Assembly (NCBI GenBank): GCA_017478515.1
Contig: JAFVDH010000054.1
Location: forward strand, 1-51,180
DNA from: a bacterium
Lineage (GTDB): Bacteria; Cyanobacteriota; Vampirovibrionia; Gastranaerophilales; Gastranaerophilaceae
Length of the DNA stretch: 51,180 nucleotides
Direction of reading: 5' to 3'
Part shown: positions 42,087 to 50,892 of the stretch, piece after piece
Layout: each line of letters begins with the position of its first letter
How positions within the stretch are numbered: the stretch's first letter is position 1
Program-made: the position numbers and the translations under genes
Notes under the pieces: generated by a model
Database searches by the model: none
Told to the model about the DNA's origin: nothing
Seen by the model: the letters and a program-made list of their open reading frames with translations, nothing else

Positions 42087-43076
42087 ATGGATTTAAAAAG
42101 TAAATTATACCAAATGTTTATATTGGGAGTGGATGATAAAAACACTTATAAAGCTCTTGAGCATGGGCTTTCAGGGGTAATTTTTTTCACAAAAGATATC
42201 ATATCAATCCAAAGGTTTAAATTTTTGACAAAAGATTTAAAAAAGCATTCAAAAATCCCTCCATTTTTATCAATAGACCAGGAGGGAGGCCGTGTAGAGA
42301 GAACTGAAAACATTCATAACGGTAAAAAGTATTTGAGTGCAAAATACGCATTTGAAAACGGCATGACTTATCTTGAGGAACAAACAGAAAATATAGCAAA
42401 AGAATTAAAAGATTATGGTATAAACCTAAATTTTGCTCCATGCACAGATGTGAATTCAAATCCGAATAATCCCATTATTGGAGAACGAGCATTTTCCGAC
42501 AATCCTGAGGAAGTAGTAAAAGGTGCAAAAATTGTCATTAAGACATACAGAAAAAACGGAATAATCCCATGCATAAAACATTTTCCGGGCCACGGAGATA
42601 CAGAAAAAGACAGTCATTTAGAATTACCTGTTTTAAATCAAACTCTTGAAGAAATGGAAAATATTCATATTAAGCCTTTTAAAAAGTTAATTGAAAAAGA
42701 AGATATAGAAATGATAATGGTTGCCCATTTGCAGGCAGAATGTTTCGGAAAAGAAACACCGACAAGTTTAAATAAAAACTGTATTGATTATATAAGAAAT
42801 AATTTAAATTATAATGGCGTTCTAATCTCGGATGATATGTTTATGAAAGCTATAAGTGAGAATTACGGTTTTGAAAAAGCATGTTTAATGGGAATAAATG
42901 CAGGCCTAAACATGTTTATTTACCGAGATGCGAATGATGAAATAATAACTATGATAGAAAATATTTATAAAAAAGCCTTAAATGATAAAACTTTACAGGA
43001 TAAAATTGAAATATCTTACAAAAAAATAACTAATTTAAAAGAAAAAAATAAATTATTCAAAGACAATATCAACTGA
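42087..43076 (+). CDS. nagZ: Beta-N-acetylhexosaminidase, GH3 family (NagZ-like)
   Basis: A 329-aa glycosidase of NagZ size that removes N-acetylglucosamine from peptidoglycan fragments during wall recycling. It has SIDQEGGRVERT, the GH3 dyad KHFPGHGDTEKDSH (His169, Asp171) and the nucleophile region GVLISDDMFM (Asp249/Asp250). No signal peptide, so cytoplasmic. ATG 42087 is chosen by the promoter, which ends six bases before it. The 3' end overlaps the convergent marR gene by 24 bp. Confidence 0.93.
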   Translation: MDLKSKLYQMFILGVDDKNTYKALEHGLSGVIFFTKDIISIQRFKFLTKDLKKHSKIPPFLSIDQEGGRVERTENIHNGKKYLSAKYAFENGMTYLEEQTENIAKELKDYGINLNFAPCTDVNSNPNNPIIGERAFSDNPEEVVKGAKIVIKTYRKNGIIPCIKHFPGHGDTEKDSHLELPVLNQTLEEMENIHIKPFKKLIEKEDIEMIMVAHLQAECFGKETPTSLNKNCIDYIRNNLNYNGVLISDDMFMKAISENYGFEKACLMGINAGLNMFIYRDANDEIITMIENIYKKALNDKTLQDKIEISYKKITNLKEKNKLFKDNIN

Positions 43077-43511
43077 TTCAGTTAATTTATTTTTTAATCT
43101 CTCTAAATAAGAGTTAAATAATTTATATTCTTCTTCCGTATAAAGATTTTCAAGGCTTTTTGCGTACGTTTCAAATATTTTGCCTATATTATCGTATAAT
43201 TTATTACCTAAATCAGTTAATTGAATACGTTTTACCATTCTGTTATTTTTTACATCAACAACTCTTTTAATTAAGTTCTTTTTCTCTAAGGAATTCAAAT
43301 CCTTGCTCAAATTAGCCGTACCTCTAAACAGAATTTTTGCCAGACCTCTTTGATGTATATTCGGATTGTTTTTTAAAGAATGTATTATATCAAATTCATT
43401 AAAAGAAATATTAGTATTTTTATGTTCATTAAAGAATCTAATTGTAAAAATTTTTAAGATTTTTGATGTTTGACCAATATTTGAAAATAAATCTCCATTG
43501 TTTTGAGCCAT
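43053..43511 (-). CDS. MarR-family regulator of the second DHA2 pump
   Basis: A 152-aa winged-helix regulator with HTH at about residues 52-78 (IHQRGLAKILFRGTANLSKD) and wing with KNNRMVKRIQLTD. AAAGGGG lies six bases before ATG 43511; an upstream in-frame start at 43589 would lie within the operator and lacks an SD. It faces away from the DHA2 permease gene, whose promoter contains a 24-bp palindrome, the probable binding site. Closest in this window to the regulator at 21337. Confidence 0.88.
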   Translation of the reverse strand: MAQNNGDLFSNIGQTSKILKIFTIRFFNEHKNTNISFNEFDIIHSLKNNPNIHQRGLAKILFRGTANLSKDLNSLEKKNLIKRVVDVKNNRMVKRIQLTDLGNKLYDNIGKIFETYAKSLENLYTEEEYKLFNSYLERLKNKLTESVDIVFE

Positions 43512-43561
43512 AATTACCCCTTTCAAAATAATATTATCATAAATATTTTCTTTACATAATA

Positions 43562-43590
43562 TTGTCTTTATTATATATTGTAAATACAAT
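43562..43590 (+). promoter_or_regulatory. Promoter of the second DHA2 permease
   Basis: TTGTCT (43562-43567), 17-base spacer, TACAAT (43585-43590). The -10 lies in the right half of the palindrome at 43572-43595. Confidence 0.5.
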
Positions 43591-43595
43591 ATATA
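43572..43595. promoter_or_regulatory. 24-bp palindromic operator between marR and the DHA2 permease
   Basis: TATATATTGTA, two A, TACAATATATA: perfect 11-bp arms covering the -10 of the permease promoter. TTGTA-N2-TACAA is a common form for MarR-type sites. The likely ligand-controlled repressor is the adjacent MarR protein. Confidence 0.7.
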
Positions 43596-43608
43596 GGATT
43601 TTAGAATA

Positions 43609-45162
43609 ATGTCAGTTCAAAATATTCAAGTAGAATGGAAACCAAAAGCGAGTTTAACTTTGATTACAGTTGCTGTTATGTTAGCAACTTTTGTTGAAGT
43701 TTTGAATACGTCTATTGCAAATGTCGCATTAAAAACTATTGCCGGAAGTTTTTCAATTTCAAACGATGAAAGTCTTTGGATAGTAACACTATTCTTAATA
43801 GCAAGCAGTATTTTACTACCAACAACTGATTGGTGTTGTAGTGTAATAGGTAGAAAAAAGTTTTTATTATTTTGTATAGCACTTTTTGGTACATCAGCAT
43901 TTATATGTGGAATAGCACCAAATTTTGAAATAATGCTGATTGGAAGAATTTTTCAAGGTTTGGGCGGTGGTTGTCTATTACCGCTTTCGCAAGCAATTTT
44001 ACTTGAAAGTTATCCAAAAAGTGAACATGGAAAGGCAAATGCTATATTCGGTTTTGGAGTAACAGTTGCACCAATTCTTGGTCCTATAATAGGTGGCTGG
44101 CTTACTACAAATTATTCATGGAATTGGGTATTTTTTATAAGTTTACCTTTTTGTATTGCAGCTTTTATTATGGTTATGTTATATATTGAAGACCCTCCAT
44201 ATATTGAAATTGTTGGGTTGCATAAAATTGATTACATAGGACTTTTACTTTTAATAGTTTGGATTGCAAGTTTTCAAGTAATGGTTGATAATGGACAAAA
44301 AAATGGTTGGTTTGACTCTGCATACATACAAAAACTTGGAATTACGTCTCTAATTTCTTTTGTTTTATTAATTTGGTGGGAATTAAAAACAAAAAATCCT
44401 TTGTTAGATTTAAAAATATTTAAAAATTGGAATTATACCTTTGGTACAGGAATTTTAACTGTTGTATTTGGAATATGTTATGGTTCAATTGCAATATTAC
44501 CTATGTTTTTGCAAAGTTTATTAGGATATGATGCATATTTAAGCGGACTTGCAGCAGGTCCAATGGGCGTAGGTTCATTTTTGGGTATTATTACAACAGG
44601 AATTTTAGCAACAAAAGTAGATTTGAGAAAGCAATCTATGGCAGGAATTCTTATAATTTCAATAGGATGTTTAATGTTTTCATCTTTAAATCTCAATATT
44701 GCAATTACAAATGTTATATTACCAAATATTATTGTTGGTTTTGGAATGACATTTGCTATTGTTCCAACTACAACATTATTATATTCTAATGTTTTAAAAC
44801 AAGAAATGACAAATGCTTCGAGTTTACAAAATCTTGTAAAAAATGTGGGAAGTGCTGTTGGTACTTCGTCTGTAGGCTTTTTGGTATCACGATATTCTCA
44901 AATTCATCAAAACTACCTCGTTGATAATATGACCATGCTTAATTCTGCTTTTCTAGACAAATTTAATATGTTAACTGCAAATTTCATGCAGATGGGAAAT
45001 GACATTGTAACAGCACAACTTAAAGCTGGTGCACAATTACAAAACTTACTCCTACAACAATCGACTCTTAGTGCATTTATGAGTGCATATAAAATTTATG
45101 CTATTGCAATAATTATAATACTTCCTGCTGCTTTGATATTAAAAAAAGTAGCATACAAATAG
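43609..45162 (+). CDS. DHA2 (EmrB-type) multidrug efflux permease
   Basis: A 517-aa permease with 14 predicted TM segments: VEVLNTSIANVALKTIAG (motif D1), SVIGRKKFLLF (loop 2-3), GRIFQGLGGGCLLPLSQAIL (motif B) and APILGPIIGGWLTTNYSWNW. Closely resembles the permease at 19662-21233 along its whole length, so they are paralogues. No EmrA-like adaptor is next to it. A short leader (about 12 bases) with AGGA at ten bases makes SD use uncertain. It ends four bases before the convergent PHP gene. Confidence 0.9.
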   Translation: MSVQNIQVEWKPKASLTLITVAVMLATFVEVLNTSIANVALKTIAGSFSISNDESLWIVTLFLIASSILLPTTDWCCSVIGRKKFLLFCIALFGTSAFICGIAPNFEIMLIGRIFQGLGGGCLLPLSQAILLESYPKSEHGKANAIFGFGVTVAPILGPIIGGWLTTNYSWNWVFFISLPFCIAAFIMVMLYIEDPPYIEIVGLHKIDYIGLLLLIVWIASFQVMVDNGQKNGWFDSAYIQKLGITSLISFVLLIWWELKTKNPLLDLKIFKNWNYTFGTGILTVVFGICYGSIAILPMFLQSLLGYDAYLSGLAAGPMGVGSFLGIITTGILATKVDLRKQSMAGILIISIGCLMFSSLNLNIAITNVILPNIIVGFGMTFAIVPTTTLLYSNVLKQEMTNASSLQNLVKNVGSAVGTSSVGFLVSRYSQIHQNYLVDNMTMLNSAFLDKFNMLTANFMQMGNDIVTAQLKAGAQLQNLLLQQSTLSAFMSAYKIYAIAIIIILPAALILKKVAYK

Positions 45163-45166
45163 TAAA

Positions 45167-45952
45167 CTAAACCAAATTATGTTCTAAAGGTATCATTTTA
45201 TCAAAAGTATAAAAATGTTTAAAACCAAGTTCTTTTAATTGTTTTTGAACTTCAGCAATTTTAAAGCCGAAATGTGCCGTACTATGAGAATCACTTCCAA
45301 TGGTAAGAATTTCGCCGCCAAGATCTTTATACAAATTCAAAATATCAACCGATGGCGTTAAATCAGGGATTTTATATCTGAAACAAGATGTATTAACTTC
45401 CAAACCTTTTCCGTCATTTATAATTTGTTTTAAAATTTCGGCAATAAACGATTTAACTTTTTCAAAAGGATAATAAGATGTATCGTATCTTCGAATTAAA
45501 TCTAAATGTCCTAATACAGAGTAATTTTTATAAACCTTAGTTACATCGATAATTTCTTGATAATATCGTTCATTATATTCCTGCTGAGTTCTGCCGTCAA
45601 AAAAGTCTTTATTCCAAAGCATTTTACCGTCAACAGTGTGAAAAGAAAGAATAACAAAATCTAACGGCAAAGAGCTGAATAATTTTTCAAATTTATCGGT
45701 ATTAAAAATCTGCATACCGAATTCAGCCCCCAATTTAATGCTTAACTTTCCATCAAATTTTTCCAAGACATCTCTGTATTCTGACAAGTACTTTTCAGCA
45801 TTAATCCCTCCCAAACCTGTAACATCAAAATCTTTGTGGTCGGTATAGCATAATTCATCAAACTCAAGTTCTAATGCTTTTTCAGCATATTCGTGCATCT
45901 CTATTTTAGAATCATCACTGTTATGTGTGTGTAAATGGTAATCAGCAAGCAT
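45167..45952 (-). CDS. PHP-domain phosphatase, histidinol-phosphatase (HisJ/HisK) type
   Basis: A 261-aa metal-dependent phosphoesterase. PHP motifs in order: YHLHTHNSDDSK (His-x-His at the N-terminus), CYTDHKDF, GAEFGM, SFHTVDG, LGHLDLIRRY and IGSDSHSTAHFG. The pattern matches the HisJ-type histidinol phosphatases, which complete histidine synthesis, though substrates vary in this family. AAGGGG precedes the ATG by ten bases. No his genes are adjacent, so the function is not certain. Confidence 0.85.
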   Translation of the reverse strand: MLADYHLHTHNSDDSKIEMHEYAEKALELEFDELCYTDHKDFDVTGLGGINAEKYLSEYRDVLEKFDGKLSIKLGAEFGMQIFNTDKFEKLFSSLPLDFVILSFHTVDGKMLWNKDFFDGRTQQEYNERYYQEIIDVTKVYKNYSVLGHLDLIRRYDTSYYPFEKVKSFIAEILKQIINDGKGLEVNTSCFRYKIPDLTPSVDILNLYKDLGGEILTIGSDSHSTAHFGFKIAEVQKQLKELGFKHFYTFDKMIPLEHNLV

Positions 45953-46006
45953 TGTAAACTTTCCCCTTAATAATTTTATTCTATATCAAAAAAAAGCAAA
46001 AAAAAG

Positions 46007-46029
46007 GGTCAAACCGAGAGAGTTTGACC
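46007..46029 (-). terminator. Terminator of the 67-aa gene
   Basis: GGTCAAAC (46007-46014) pairs with GTTTGACC (46022-46029); on the minus strand it is followed by CTTTTTTTT. The T run is on that strand only. Confidence 0.8.
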
Positions 46030-46096
46030 AAAAACTTTAAAATAGAGAGAGAGAGTATAAATTTGTTTTTTAAATCTTTTTTAAATTAGCTTAGAA

Positions 46097-46300
46097 TTAA
46101 TTGTTGCTTAAAACTAATTTGAAAGTTGCCATATTTTTAATAGCTAACATTTTGTGTTTGTTGTGTTGAGAATTAGAGATTTCAAAAATTCTGCACATTC
46201 TACGGATTTCTTCTTGTTTAGCAAAAGAATCAGCTCTATAAACATTGTTGATTGGGTCTGTTACAACTGACATTATAGTGTTTAATTCTTGTTCTTTCAT
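46097..46300 (-). CDS. Small protein of unknown function, 67 aa
   Basis: A 67-aa basic cytoplasmic protein with central RRMCRIFEISNSQHNKHK and no TM segment or signal. It has its own SD (AGAGAGGA, eight bases before the ATG) and its own terminator (46007-46029), so it is a real single-gene unit. I do not recognise a family. The closing NMATFKLVLSNN suggests a short beta strand. It is divergent from an exported-protein gene. Confidence 0.6.
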   Translation of the reverse strand: MKEQELNTIMSVVTDPINNVYRADSFAKQEEIRRMCRIFEISNSQHNKHKMLAIKNMATFKLVLSNN

Positions 46301-46397
46301 CTTGAAATCCTCTCTTATCTCTTACTCTTATATAAAGTAAATTTTGTAAAAAAAATTGCCTTTTTTGCTGCATGTTTCTTAATATTTGTTTACAATT

Positions 46398-46425
46398 TTG
46401 ATTTTTAAAATTTTGATACTAGAAT
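46398..46425 (+). promoter_or_regulatory. Promoter of the exported protein gene at 46445
   Basis: TTGATT (46398-46403), 16-base spacer, TAGAAT (46420-46425), then GGAGG before the ATG. Confidence 0.5.
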
Positions 46426-46444
46426 TGAATACGGAGGAAAAGCA

Positions 46445-47131
46445 ATGAAAACAAAGTTATTAACGATATTAACAGGATTATTTTTTTTAGTATCAGCAAT
46501 ATCGGTACAAGCAGATACGGTATATAAATCAAAAGCTGAAACAAAACGAATTCCAAGAGGCACAAAATTCCAAATACAATTACAAGAACCTGTAAGTACC
46601 AGAACAAGTCAGGTAGACGATTATTTTTCGGCAATACTGTTAAATGACGAAAAGACACAAACAAACGTAATTCTACCTGCAGGGTCATTAATCAGAGGAA
46701 GTATTTCAAAAATCACCCCTGCAAGAAGATTGTCCCGAGGAGCAGTATTGTACTTAGATTTCGACCATATCGTAACACCTAGAGGCAGACAAATGCCTTT
46801 AGATATGGCCGTTTACGCAACAATGAAAACCACTTATGACGGCGGATTATACGAAAAAATGGGATACGGAGAAGCATTACAGGACAACTGGGATAAAACA
46901 AAAGATATAACAACAAATTCTGTAGATTTTGCACTTGATGCAAATGTACCTACGGCAGTTAAATTTGTAACAACACCATTTTGTGCCTTAGGAGGTGCTA
47001 TTGGAGGAGGAGCATATTTAATAGGTGACAGCATTGCAGATTTGTTTAAAAAAGGTGCGGATGTAACTTTTAATCAAGGTGATATATTAACCGTTGTTTT
47101 AACAAACGCAATTGATGTTCCTGTAAATTAA
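46445..47131 (+). CDS. Exported protein with TrbI/VirB10-like beta region
   Basis: A 228-aa protein with a signal peptide (LLTILTGLFFLVSAISVQA, cut after QA). The mature region has IPRGTKFQIQLQEPVSTRT, NVILPAGSLIRGSISKITPA and LYLDFDHIVTPRGRQMPLDM. These recall beta-barrel modules of VirB10/TrbI-type proteins (strand-rich, PAGS loop), but no secretion genes are near. Near the C-terminus is a Gly-rich hydrophobic stretch (ALGGAIGGGAYLIGDSIADL). GGAGG precedes the ATG; a strong terminator follows. Function unknown. Confidence 0.6.
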   Translation: MKTKLLTILTGLFFLVSAISVQADTVYKSKAETKRIPRGTKFQIQLQEPVSTRTSQVDDYFSAILLNDEKTQTNVILPAGSLIRGSISKITPARRLSRGAVLYLDFDHIVTPRGRQMPLDMAVYATMKTTYDGGLYEKMGYGEALQDNWDKTKDITTNSVDFALDANVPTAVKFVTTPFCALGGAIGGGAYLIGDSIADLFKKGADVTFNQGDILTVVLTNAIDVPVN

Positions 47132-47192
47132 TTGTAAAAATTTATTCAAGAATTTTGATTAAAAATATTTGATTTAGTTTTATTTAGATAAT

Positions 47193-47228
47193 AAAAAGTG
47201 GTCTGAAAAAATTTTCAGACCACTTTTT
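47193..47228 (+). terminator. Terminator of the exported protein gene
   Basis: AAAAAGTGGTCTGAAAA (47193-47209), two A, and its perfect complement (47212-47228) ending TTTTT: a 17-bp stem that can act on either strand. Confidence 0.85.
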
Positions 47229-47231
47229 CAG

Positions 47232-47265
47232 TAAAGCGGGGCGGTTTTTAAACCGCCCCGCTTTA
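47232..47265 (-). terminator. GC-rich terminator of nifJ
   Basis: TAAAGCGGGGCGGTTT (47232-47247), TT, and its complement (47250-47265): a 16-bp stem, unusually GC-rich for this DNA. It lies 40 bp after the nifJ stop; the neighbouring hairpin serves the converging gene. Confidence 0.8.
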
Positions 47266-47304
47266 TTTTATATTTTAACAGCTTGTATTTTTATAATACT
47301 GCTA

Positions 47305-50300
47305 TTATAATATTTCACCGATTGCTTTGTATTGTGTCATACGGTTTTTAGCATCTTCTTCTGCTTGTTTGTAAAGTTCTTCAGCAGCATCAGGATTTGT
47401 TTTTAACAATGATTTATAACGTCCCTCAGACTTAATAAAGTCTTGATATTCTGCTGTAGGTTCTTTAGCATCCCATGTAAACGGTTTTTCTGCTGTTGGA
47501 TTGTATCTGTATAGCGGGAAGTATCCTGCTTCAACCGCACGTTTTTGTTCAGTTTGAGTTTTACTCATATCAATACCGTGAGCAATACATGGAGCGTACG
47601 CAAAGATTATTGATGGGCCGTTATAGCTTTCAGCTTCTTGGAATGCTTTTAGAGTTTGGTTTCTGTCTGCACCCAATGAAACTGATGCAACATATACATA
47701 GCCATAAGACATACTCATTAAGCCCATGTTTTTCTTATATGTTGGTTTACCACCTGTTGCGAATTTTGCTACTGCACCTGTTGGTGTTGACTTAGAAGCT
47801 TGTCCGCCTGTATTTGAATAAACTTCTGTATCAAGTACCAATATATTTACGTTTTTGTTTTGTGCAAGTACATGGTCAATACCGCCATATCCGATATCGT
47901 TTGCCCATCCGTCTCCACCGATAATCCATACTGATTTATCTGTAAAGTAATCTTCAAGTTCTTTTATTTTCTTGATAGTATCGCATCCGCATTCTTCAGC
48001 GTATTTTTCAATTACTTCTTTTGCTTTACATTGAGCTGCTGCAGCTTCTTCTGTTTTTGAGTTATCCCAGTGAGCCATAGCATTTTCCAATGCCTCTTTC
48101 AAATCAGCAGGAGCATCTTCTTTTGCAAGAACTTTTTCAACGTAAGTTTTCAAAGTACTTCTGTTAGCATCAACTGCCAATCTCATACCAAAACCAAATT
48201 CAGCATTATCTTCAAACAATGAATTTGCCCAAGCAGGGCCTCTGCCATCTTTAGTTGTTGTGTATGGAATTGTTGGGAATGTTCCCGAATATATTGATGA
48301 ACAACCTGTTGCGTTAGCTACAATTGCGTTTTCACCAAACAATTGAGAAACTAATTTAACATAAGGTGTTTCACCACAACCTGCACAAGCACCTGAGAAT
48401 TCAAATAATGGTTTTCTTAACATTGCACCTTTAATAGTTTTTGTTGTATTTTTACCCATTACGTTATCAGGAGCTGCATCAAAGAATTTTTCATTAGCTT
48501 CTTCGCCTGCTGCATCTTCAACTTCAATTGTTGACCAAGATAATGCAGGCGCTTCAGGTTTTCTTTGTGTTACAGGACATTGGTCTAAGCAAACTCCGCA
48601 GCCTGTACAATCCTTGCAGTATACTTGAAGTTTGAATTTTTCTCCGTTTAATGCAGGTTTTGCATCAACAGTATTAAATGAATCAGGAGCATCTTTCAAA
48701 GAGTCTGCTTCAAATAATTTTGTTCTGATTGCAGCATGAGGACATGCAGATGCACAGATACCGCATTGAATACAAGCATCTGAATTCCAGTGAGGAACTC
48801 TTGGTGCGATACCACGTTTTTCAAGACAAGCTGTACCTGTAGGAATTACACCATCAATACTCATTGCTGAAACAGGAATATCGTCACCTTTTTGTCTCAT
48901 TGACGGTTCGATAATTTTCTTAGCAAAATCATCAGCATCATCAGAAATTAATTTAACTTCTTCCGCATGAGCAACGCCGTCTAATGAAGATGGAATTACA
49001 ACTTCTTCTGTTGCATTAACTGCGGCATCAATCAATGCCAAATTCATATTTACAACATCGTCGCCTTTTTTCTTGAATGTTTTCTTAGTCATTTCTTTCA
49101 TACCTTCAAGAGCTTGTTCAAACGGAATAATTCCTGAAACTTTGAAGTATGCAACCATCATTACTGTATTTGCACCTTTACCTCTTAAACCAGGTTGTTC
49201 CTTGATTAATTTTTCAGCGTCAACATTGTAGAATTTGATTTTCTTATTGATGATAGTTTCTTGCATATCTCTTGTTAAGTGAGCAAAAGCTTCTTCTTTT
49301 GTGTATGGAGAATTTAACAAGAAAGTACCACCCTCTTTAATACCTTTTAACAAATCATATCTGCCGATGTAAGCATGTGCTGAACATGATACAAAGTCAG
49401 GTGCTGTAATTAGGTATGTAGACTTAATCGGTTTATCACCAAATCTCAAGTGAGAAACAGTAACACCGAATGATTTTTTAGAGTCATAAGCAAAGTATGC
49501 TTGAGCATCTTTGTCAGTGTATTGACCGATAATTTTAATTGAGTTTTTGTTAGCACCAACTGTACCGTCTGAACCTAAACCCCAGAACATACAATTTGTA
49601 GTACCTTCAGGTTCTGTAACGATGTGTTCTTCAATTTTTAAAGATTTATTTGTTACATCATCTTCAATACCAACTGTAAATCCATGGAAACCGTTATTTT
49701 CAGCATGTTTGTAGATAGCTAATACCATTGATGGTGTAAATTCTTTAGAAGATAAACCATATCTTCCGCCGATTACTCTAACGTCTTTATTTTCAATAGC
49801 TGCAACAACATCCAAGTATAAAGGTTCACCGATTGAACCAGGTTCTTTTGTTCTGTCTAAAACAGTAACACGTTTAACAGATGCAGGAAGAGCATCGTTG
49901 AAACGTTTTACATCAAACGGTCTGTATAATCTAACTTTAACTAAACCGTATTTAGTACCTCTGTTAGCATTTAAGTATTCGATTGTTTCTTCAATAGTTT
50001 CACAACCTGAACCGATAGCAACGATTACATCAGTAGCATCAGGAGCACCAACATAATCAAACGGATGATATTGACGACCTGTAACTTTTGCTACTTTGTC
50101 CATATATTCTTGAACAATATCAGGTACTGCATCATAGTATTTGTTTACTGTTTCACGACCTTGGAAATATACATCTGTGTTTTGAGCACCAACTTTACAT
50201 TTTGGAGCTTCAGGTCTTAATGCTCTTTGTCTGAATTCTTCAATATATTGAGGTTCAACAAGTGAAGCAATATCTTCATAAGAAATTTCTTCAATTTTAT

Positions 50301-50841
50301 GAACTTCGTGAGATGTTCTGAAACCATCAAAGAATTGTAAGAACGGAACTTTAGCTTTGTAAGTAGATAAGTGAGCTACAAGAGCTAAATCCATTTCTTC
50401 TTGAACACTGTTAGCGGCAAGCATAGCATAACCTGTATTTCTGCAACCCATAACGTCAGTATGATCACCAAAGATTGCTAATGATTGAGCAGCCAAAGCA
50501 CGAGCAGAAACGTGAATTACGTGAGGAATCATTTCCCCTGCCACTTTGTGCATAACAGGAATCATTAATAATAAACCTTGTGATGCCGTGTAAGTAGAAG
50601 TTAAAGCACCTGCTGCAAGAGAACCATGAACAGCACCTGCTGCACCTGCTTCTGATTGCATTTCTGCAACTTTTACTTCTTTACCCCAAATATTTTTTTT
50701 GTGTTGTGATGCCCATTCATCAATCCATTCACCCATTGTAGATGAAGGAGTAATAGGGTAAATTGCCGATACTTCGCTCAAAGCATACGCAACGTGTGCT
50801 GCAGCGTAGTTACCGTCAACTGTTATTGTCTTTCCTGGCAT
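47305..50841 (-). CDS. nifJ: Pyruvate:ferredoxin (flavodoxin) oxidoreductase
   Basis: A 1178-aa single-chain enzyme that turns pyruvate and CoA into acetyl-CoA, CO2 and reduced ferredoxin. Domain I opens with AYALSEVSAIYPITPSSTMG. Two 4Fe-4S clusters sit at about 688-750 (CIQCGICASACPHAAI and CKDCTGCGVCLDQCP). A further cluster ligand pair is in FSGACAGCGETPY. The TPP site is at about 973-1010 (GGDGWANDIGYGGIDH, DTEVYSNTGGQASKSTPTG). Full length compared with the usual 1170-1230. A strong SD (AAGGAGG) precedes the ATG. It indicates anaerobic energy metabolism. Confidence 0.97.
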   Translation of the reverse strand: MPGKTITVDGNYAAAHVAYALSEVSAIYPITPSSTMGEWIDEWASQHKKNIWGKEVKVAEMQSEAGAAGAVHGSLAAGALTSTYTASQGLLLMIPVMHKVAGEMIPHVIHVSARALAAQSLAIFGDHTDVMGCRNTGYAMLAANSVQEEMDLALVAHLSTYKAKVPFLQFFDGFRTSHEVHKIEEISYEDIASLVEPQYIEEFRQRALRPEAPKCKVGAQNTDVYFQGRETVNKYYDAVPDIVQEYMDKVAKVTGRQYHPFDYVGAPDATDVIVAIGSGCETIEETIEYLNANRGTKYGLVKVRLYRPFDVKRFNDALPASVKRVTVLDRTKEPGSIGEPLYLDVVAAIENKDVRVIGGRYGLSSKEFTPSMVLAIYKHAENNGFHGFTVGIEDDVTNKSLKIEEHIVTEPEGTTNCMFWGLGSDGTVGANKNSIKIIGQYTDKDAQAYFAYDSKKSFGVTVSHLRFGDKPIKSTYLITAPDFVSCSAHAYIGRYDLLKGIKEGGTFLLNSPYTKEEAFAHLTRDMQETIINKKIKFYNVDAEKLIKEQPGLRGKGANTVMMVAYFKVSGIIPFEQALEGMKEMTKKTFKKKGDDVVNMNLALIDAAVNATEEVVIPSSLDGVAHAEEVKLISDDADDFAKKIIEPSMRQKGDDIPVSAMSIDGVIPTGTACLEKRGIAPRVPHWNSDACIQCGICASACPHAAIRTKLFEADSLKDAPDSFNTVDAKPALNGEKFKLQVYCKDCTGCGVCLDQCPVTQRKPEAPALSWSTIEVEDAAGEEANEKFFDAAPDNVMGKNTTKTIKGAMLRKPLFEFSGACAGCGETPYVKLVSQLFGENAIVANATGCSSIYSGTFPTIPYTTTKDGRGPAWANSLFEDNAEFGFGMRLAVDANRSTLKTYVEKVLAKEDAPADLKEALENAMAHWDNSKTEEAAAAQCKAKEVIEKYAEECGCDTIKKIKELEDYFTDKSVWIIGGDGWANDIGYGGIDHVLAQNKNVNILVLDTEVYSNTGGQASKSTPTGAVAKFATGGKPTYKKNMGLMSMSYGYVYVASVSLGADRNQTLKAFQEAESYNGPSIIFAYAPCIAHGIDMSKTQTEQKRAVEAGYFPLYRYNPTAEKPFTWDAKEPTAEYQDFIKSEGRYKSLLKTNPDAAEELYKQAEEDAKNRMTQYKAIGEIL

Positions 50842-50892
50842 AAATAAACCTCCTTATTTTGTTTTGTTATATCCAGCCTTCTAAAATACATG

